Under the pieces are notes generated by a model, which made no database searches, was not told the origin of the DNA, and saw only the letters and a list, made by a program, of their open reading frames with translations. A stretch of DNA of 9,964 bases from Clostridiales bacterium DTU023. GTDB taxonomy: Bacteria; Bacillota; Clostridia; Saccharofermentanales; DTU023. The stretch covers positions 19,511 to 29,474 of the forward strand of contig LFTF01000129.1 in assembly GCA_001512945.1 (NCBI GenBank), read 5' to 3'. The position numbers were made by a program, and so were the translations under genes. Below are positions 7,390 to 9,964 of this stretch, in pieces; the first letter of the stretch is position 1, and the number at the start of each line of letters is the position of its first letter.

Positions 7390-7418
7390 ATTATAAATGC
7401 CTTCTGGAAGCTTGTGGA
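7390..7418 (-). promoter_or_regulatory. Candidate sigma-A promoter for yqeG-lysC
   Basis: On the minus strand TCCACA (7418-7413, four of six matches to TTGACA) is followed by a 17-base spacer and a perfect TATAAT (7395-7390). Transcription would begin near 7383, leaving a leader of about 108 bases before yqeG. The spacing and -10 box are ideal. This is inference from sequence only. Confidence 0.55.
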
Positions 7419-7426
7419 CGTGTCGG

Positions 7427-7455
7427 TTGCGGTAGATGACTGTTTCCCGTAAAAT
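7427..7455 (+). promoter_or_regulatory. Candidate sigma-A promoter for the efp operon
   Basis: TTGCGG (7427-7432, three of six matches) is followed by a 17-base spacer and TAAAAT (7450-7455, five of six). Transcription would begin near 7462, about 35 bases before the efp start, enough to include its ribosome binding site. A second candidate upstream is TTGCAA (7365-7370), an 18-base spacer and TATTAT (7389-7394), but it overlaps the minus-strand -10 box. Confidence 0.45.
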
Positions 7456-7486
7456 GGCGTTATCGATAAGTACACGTGAATGTGAT

Positions 7487-7491
7487 GGAGG
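7487..7491 (+). promoter_or_regulatory. Ribosome binding site of efp
   Basis: GGAGG lies five bases before ATG 7497. It decides against the in-frame ATG at 7476, which would overlap this site's upstream region and add seven residues (MNVMEVI) not found in EF-P proteins. Confidence 0.8.
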
Positions 7492-7496
7492 TAATT

Positions 7497-8054
7497 ATGA
7501 TTAGTGCGGGTGATTTTCGCAATGGAACAGGCTTCGTCCTCGACGGGCAGCCGTGCCAGGTTGTTGAGTTTCAGCACGTTAAACCTGGAAAAGGATCTGC
7601 ATTCGTTCGTGTCAAATTCAAAAATTTGCAGACGGGGAGTGTTGTGCAAAGGACATTCAATCCTTCTGACAAATATGAATCGGTTCAATTGACCATTCGC
7701 GATATGTCGTATATCTATTCGGATGGTGACCTCTATTACTTTATGGACCAGTCGACTTATGAGCAGATCCCGATCAGTCGCGACAAGCTAGAGCACGCGC
7801 TACCGTTTCTCAAAGAAGGCATGGTAGAGCGTATCGTGTCATGGGAGGGAGAGATCCTCGAGGTTGAACTTCCTAATACAGTGGAACTGGAAATTACCGA
7901 GTGTGAACCTGCCGTTCGCGGTGACACGGCGCAGAGCGCGACCAAGAATGCGACCCTGGAGACTGGCGCTGTCATTCGCGTCCCGCTTTTTGTAAACCAG
8001 AATGAAATGGTGCGCATCGATACGCGCACAGGTGAATACATGGAGCGCGCCTAA
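7497..8054 (+). CDS. efp: Translation elongation factor P
   Basis: EF-P binds the ribosome between the P and E sites and relieves stalling at runs of proline codons. From ATG 7497 the protein has 185 residues, the normal family length. Domain I (1 to about 64) begins ISAGDFRNG and carries the tip loop HVKPGKGSAFVR with Lys32, the residue that is modified in many bacteria (5-aminopentanol in B. subtilis, beta-lysine in E. coli). Domain II includes YIYSDGDLYYFMD, and domain III ends with the family signature VRIDTRTGEYMERA. No modification enzyme is encoded in the window. It is the first gene of the plus-strand cluster, and its TAA stop shares a base with the next ATG (TAATG). The Xaa-Pro peptidase gene often found before efp in Bacillota is absent here, replaced by the divergent yqeG. 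Confidence 0.97.
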   Translation: MISAGDFRNGTGFVLDGQPCQVVEFQHVKPGKGSAFVRVKFKNLQTGSVVQRTFNPSDKYESVQLTIRDMSYIYSDGDLYYFMDQSTYEQIPISRDKLEHALPFLKEGMVERIVSWEGEILEVELPNTVELEITECEPAVRGDTAQSATKNATLETGAVIRVPLFVNQNEMVRIDTRTGEYMERA

Positions 8055-8479
8055 TGATGGAAAGCGACCGACGTCAATACTCGATTAAAGGCGAGCGCAT
8101 GATGTCGCAGGGCTTTATCGCCCAATATGCGGCGGAAGCCGCACTTCACACCAACGGTGTTTTCGGTTTGAATACCGGCCTCGTATCAGGTTTGAAAGAG
8201 GCGATCGGATTTGAAGTAGAGGGAAGCGGAGTCCGTGTTTCTTTTCGTAGCGGCGAATCGGACGATGTAATCATCACTGTTTATCTCGATGTATTGTTTG
8301 GCCATGTCATGCCAGAAGTCGCCTGGTCTGTTCAAGAACGCGTTAAATCTGATGTTGAGCGCTATACTGGTCTCAACGTTGATGCCGTCAATGTTCACGT
8401 TATCCGTGTTGTAGATGGTGAAAGCAAACTGTCCACTAACAGCGAGTCTCAAGAAACGGTACGGGAGGAATATTTATGA
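8054..8479 (+). CDS. Asp23/Gls24 family envelope stress response protein
   Basis: A 141-residue soluble protein of the Asp23/Gls24 (YqhY-related) family. Family features visible are YSIKGERMMSQGFIAQYAA near the N-terminus, an alanine-rich helix ending in TNGVFGLN, and the C-terminal half VQERVKSDVERYTGLNVDAVNVHV. In staphylococci Asp23 sits at the membrane through the anchor AmaP and is linked to cell-envelope stress. The AmaP gene directly follows here, which supports the same arrangement. The start overlaps the efp stop by one base, with GGAG at 8042-8045 eight bases upstream; a second ATG follows at once (Met-Met). The stop overlaps the amaP start by four bases (ATGA). Whether it acts like Asp23 or like YqhY (linked to fatty acid/acetyl-CoA carboxylase control in B. 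subtilis) cannot be told from the sequence. Confidence 0.88.
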   Translation: MMESDRRQYSIKGERMMSQGFIAQYAAEAALHTNGVFGLNTGLVSGLKEAIGFEVEGSGVRVSFRSGESDDVIITVYLDVLFGHVMPEVAWSVQERVKSDVERYTGLNVDAVNVHVIRVVDGESKLSTNSESQETVREEYL

Positions 8480-9027
8480 ATCGATGGATCCGAACGATTC
8501 TTATTGTCTTTTCTTTTATTTTGTCTGTGGTATTTTTAATCTCACTATTGATGATTGTCAGCACAGATATCTTGACGGGCATGATCACCATGATTCTCGA
8601 TACAGCGCAAAGGCAACCGGCCAGGACGATTGCGATCGTTGTCTGTCTTGTCGGTTTTCTCTCCGCGGTCATTTCGCTTGTCATGTCCGTGATGTCTGGG
8701 CGCCTGCGCAAAACACGTATCCGTTCGAATGAAATAGGGAACATTGAAATTGGCGTTGAAGCGATCGAAAACATCGCACTTAACGCTGCGAAGACATCTC
8801 AGTCGGGAGTCAAGTCGGCCAAAGCGCGCGTTGCACCCGCAAAGGGTGGCAAACTGTTTGTCCGCTTGGTAATCCAGGCTTTTTCCGATGTCGAAATTCC
8901 AATCATGATGACGCGAGTGCAGGAACGTGTAAAAAAAGACATCGAAAAATACACGGGAATTGAAGTAGGCAATGTCGAAGTGCGCGTCAGTCGCGTTGAA
9001 GATATTGCACCTCGTGTGGAGCGCTGA
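8476..9027 (+). CDS. amaP: Alkaline shock response membrane anchor protein AmaP
   Basis: A 183-residue membrane protein. Two hydrophobic segments are clear (about 8-28 and 51-73), followed by a basic stretch (SGRLRKTRIR) and a cytoplasmic Asp23-like domain (about 85-180). That domain ends VQERVKKDIEKYTGIEVGNVEVRVSRV, closely parallel to the end of the preceding Asp23 protein. In Staphylococcus aureus AmaP holds Asp23 at the membrane. The shared domain here suggests the pair interact through related folds, which is an inference. The ribosome site GGAGG (8464-8468) lies seven bases before ATG 8476, and the ATGA overlap with the upstream stop points to coupled translation. Confidence 0.88.
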   Translation: MNRWIRTILIVFSFILSVVFLISLLMIVSTDILTGMITMILDTAQRQPARTIAIVVCLVGFLSAVISLVMSVMSGRLRKTRIRSNEIGNIEIGVEAIENIALNAAKTSQSGVKSAKARVAPAKGGKLFVRLVIQAFSDVEIPIMMTRVQERVKKDIEKYTGIEVGNVEVRVSRVEDIAPRVER

Positions 9028-9033
9028 TTATTT

Positions 9034-9279
9034 ATGAATAGGCAGGAACCCCCGAATAAACAGAAAGGCGAGGAACGATTCATTGCTTCACCCGGTTTGA
9101 CCGGTGCATTGATCGCATTTGTATTTTCGCTTCTTTGGATGATATTTGGTTTCTGGAAATTTCTTGTTATTCTACTTCTAACAATCATCGGTTACTATGT
9201 TGGATTCCGCTATTTCAGTGACCGTGAATCGATAAAAAAACTAATTGACAAAATCTTGCCACCCGGCATGTTCAGGTAG
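9034..9279 (+). CDS. DUF2273 family small membrane protein
   Basis: An 81-residue protein with two adjacent hydrophobic segments (about 23-41 and 43-61) separated by a short Trp-Lys turn. They are preceded by a charged, proline-containing N-terminus and followed by a charged tail (SDRESIKKLIDKI). Length, topology and position between amaP and nusB match the DUF2273 family, which commonly accompanies asp23 and amaP. Its molecular function is unknown; a role in the same envelope-associated complex is likely from context. The nearest Shine-Dalgarno is GGAG at 9018-9021, 12 bases from the ATG, so it is weaker than those of its neighbours and may depend on coupling to amaP six bases upstream. Confidence 0.82.
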   Translation: MNRQEPPNKQKGEERFIASPGLTGALIAFVFSLLWMIFGFWKFLVILLLTIIGYYVGFRYFSDRESIKKLIDKILPPGMFR

Positions 9280-9280
9280 C

Positions 9281-9287
9281 AAGGAGG
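9281..9287 (+). promoter_or_regulatory. Ribosome binding site of nusB
   Basis: AAGGAGG, six bases before ATG 9294. It is the longest Shine-Dalgarno match in the window and suggests strong independent translation of nusB. Confidence 0.75.
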
Positions 9288-9293
9288 CAGATA

Positions 9294-9737
9294 ATGAGTC
9301 GACATACAGCCCGTGAAAGAGCATTCAAGTTTCTTTATCAGCGGGAATTTCATCCAAAAAAAGCAGGGCAGCAGAAAGATGAATTTCTTATATTGGACCC
9401 CATCCAAGCGCCCGAGGACCTTGACTATTTTGAGCAATTAGTTGACGGGGTGACTGCCAACCGGCAAGAAATAGACGTGATCATCGAGAAATATCTTCGT
9501 GGTTGGACAATGGAGCGTCAGCTCCTGATCGATCTGTCTATCCTTCGGATTGCTATTTACGAGATGCTATTTGATACAGAGGTTCCAGTAGAAATTGCGA
9601 TTTCTGAAGCTGTTATCTTCGCAAATGAATACGGGACAGATGAATCTCGTGCCTTCATCAATGCTGTATTGGGTAACATTGACAAGAATGAAATACAGCG
9701 AAAAGAGTCGTTAGCTCCGGAAGAATGTTGTCAGTGA
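9294..9737 (+). CDS. nusB: Transcription antitermination factor NusB
   Basis: NusB binds the boxA RNA of rRNA leaders with NusE (ribosomal protein S10) and promotes antitermination and rRNA processing. The 147-residue all-helical protein starts SRHTARERAFKFLYQREF, matching the family's RNA-binding N-terminal helix. It also has the core LIDLSILRIAIYEMLF, EVPVEIAISEAVIFANEYG and the late helix SRAFINAVLGNID, all diagnostic. The length is normal. It is followed immediately by xseA; folD, which lies between them in B. subtilis, is absent. Confidence 0.96.
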   Translation: MSRHTARERAFKFLYQREFHPKKAGQQKDEFLILDPIQAPEDLDYFEQLVDGVTANRQEIDVIIEKYLRGWTMERQLLIDLSILRIAIYEMLFDTEVPVEIAISEAVIFANEYGTDESRAFINAVLGNIDKNEIQRKESLAPEECCQ

Positions 9738-9964
9738 ATGAACAAGGTTATTACAGTCACTGAACTCAACCGTGCCGTCAACGACCGGCTTTCGAATGAT
9801 CCTGAACTTGGTAAAGTTCGTGTTCGAGGAGAAATATCAAGCTTTAAAAAATATCCTTCGGGGCATGCCTACTTCACTCTGAAAGACGAAAATGCTTCAG
9901 TTTCATGTGTCCTGTTTCGCCAATCGGCACAACAAGCGCCGGATCGGATGCGCGATGGAATGCA
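9738..9964 (+). CDS. xseA: Exodeoxyribonuclease VII large subunit, N-terminal part
   Basis: The first 75 codons of xseA, cut by the right edge. The visible protein starts MNKVITVTELNRAVNDRL. The N-terminal OB-fold follows: KVRVRGEISSFKKYPSGHAYFTLKDE and then SVSCVLFRQ, the typical ExoVII single-strand DNA-binding module. With XseB the complete enzyme degrades single-stranded DNA from both ends. The ATG abuts the nusB stop (TGAATG) and has no good Shine-Dalgarno of its own, only GGAAG about 13 bases upstream, so translation is probably coupled to nusB. xseB is expected beyond the window. Confidence 0.93.
   Translation, partial: MNKVITVTELNRAVNDRLSNDPELGKVRVRGEISSFKKYPSGHAYFTLKDENASVSCVLFRQSAQQAPDRMRDGM

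Larger units (their letters stand above)
7275..7496. other. Divergent intergenic region between yqeG and efp
   Basis: These 222 bases are the longest gene-free stretch in the window. They hold the two candidate promoters, the efp ribosome binding site and the presumed yqeG leader. I see no lysine riboswitch, T-box or other known leader structure. Confidence 0.6.

Noticed and set aside
7365..7394. Alternative efp promoter TTGCAA-18-TATTAT
   Set aside because: It is plausible, but it overlaps the perfect minus-strand TATAAT and lies farther from efp; kept as a second choice only.
1..9964. Mobile elements, CRISPR arrays, tRNA or rRNA genes, toxin-antitoxin or defence genes
   Set aside because: No transposase or integrase motifs, no terminal or spaced direct repeats and no RNA gene signatures were found; the content is core chromosomal genes.

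Overview
The window looks like chromosomal core sequence from a low-to-moderate GC Gram-positive anaerobe of the Clostridia (Bacillota). Three things point there: a topoisomerase A/B pair of the diverged type typical of clostridial genomes, a YclM-type aspartokinase next to a YqeG-family phosphatase, and an efp / Asp23 / AmaP / DUF2273 / nusB / xseA block with strong Shine-Dalgarno sites. I see no mobile elements, CRISPR arrays, rRNA or tRNA genes. The genus cannot be read from the sequence.

Region 1 (1-5257, plus strand): the C-terminal part of a type IIA topoisomerase B subunit (open at the left edge), its A subunit, and a membrane-anchored protein whose C-terminal half is recognisably a polysaccharide-deacetylase domain with its metal-binding residues lost. 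The three genes are close together and probably co-transcribed. The two topoisomerase proteins form one DNA-cleaving enzyme, most likely a decatenase of topoisomerase IV type.

Region 2 (5285-7274, minus strand, convergent with region 1): yqeG (HAD phosphatase) followed by an aspartokinase whose start codon lies inside the end of yqeG. A candidate sigma-A promoter with a perfect -10 box lies upstream at 7390-7418.

Region 3 (7497-9964, plus strand, divergent from region 2): a very compact cluster of efp, an Asp23/Gls24 protein, amaP, a DUF2273 membrane protein, nusB and the start of xseA. Overlaps or abutting stop/start codons occur at three junctions. The order resembles the B. subtilis efp-spoIIIA-accBC-yqhY-nusB-folD-xseA region, but spoIIIA, accBC and folD are missing, which may mean a lineage that has lost sporulation or rearranged the locus.

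The points most worth a second look are the pseudo-deacetylase behind the topoisomerase genes, the natural divergence of the topoisomerase at quinolone-contact positions, the altered effector loop in the second ACT domain of the aspartokinase, the contracted efp-xseA cluster, and the back-to-back divergent promoters at 7390-7455. No wholly unknown system is evident: every gene can be assigned to a family, although the cellular role of the pseudo-deacetylase is unknown.
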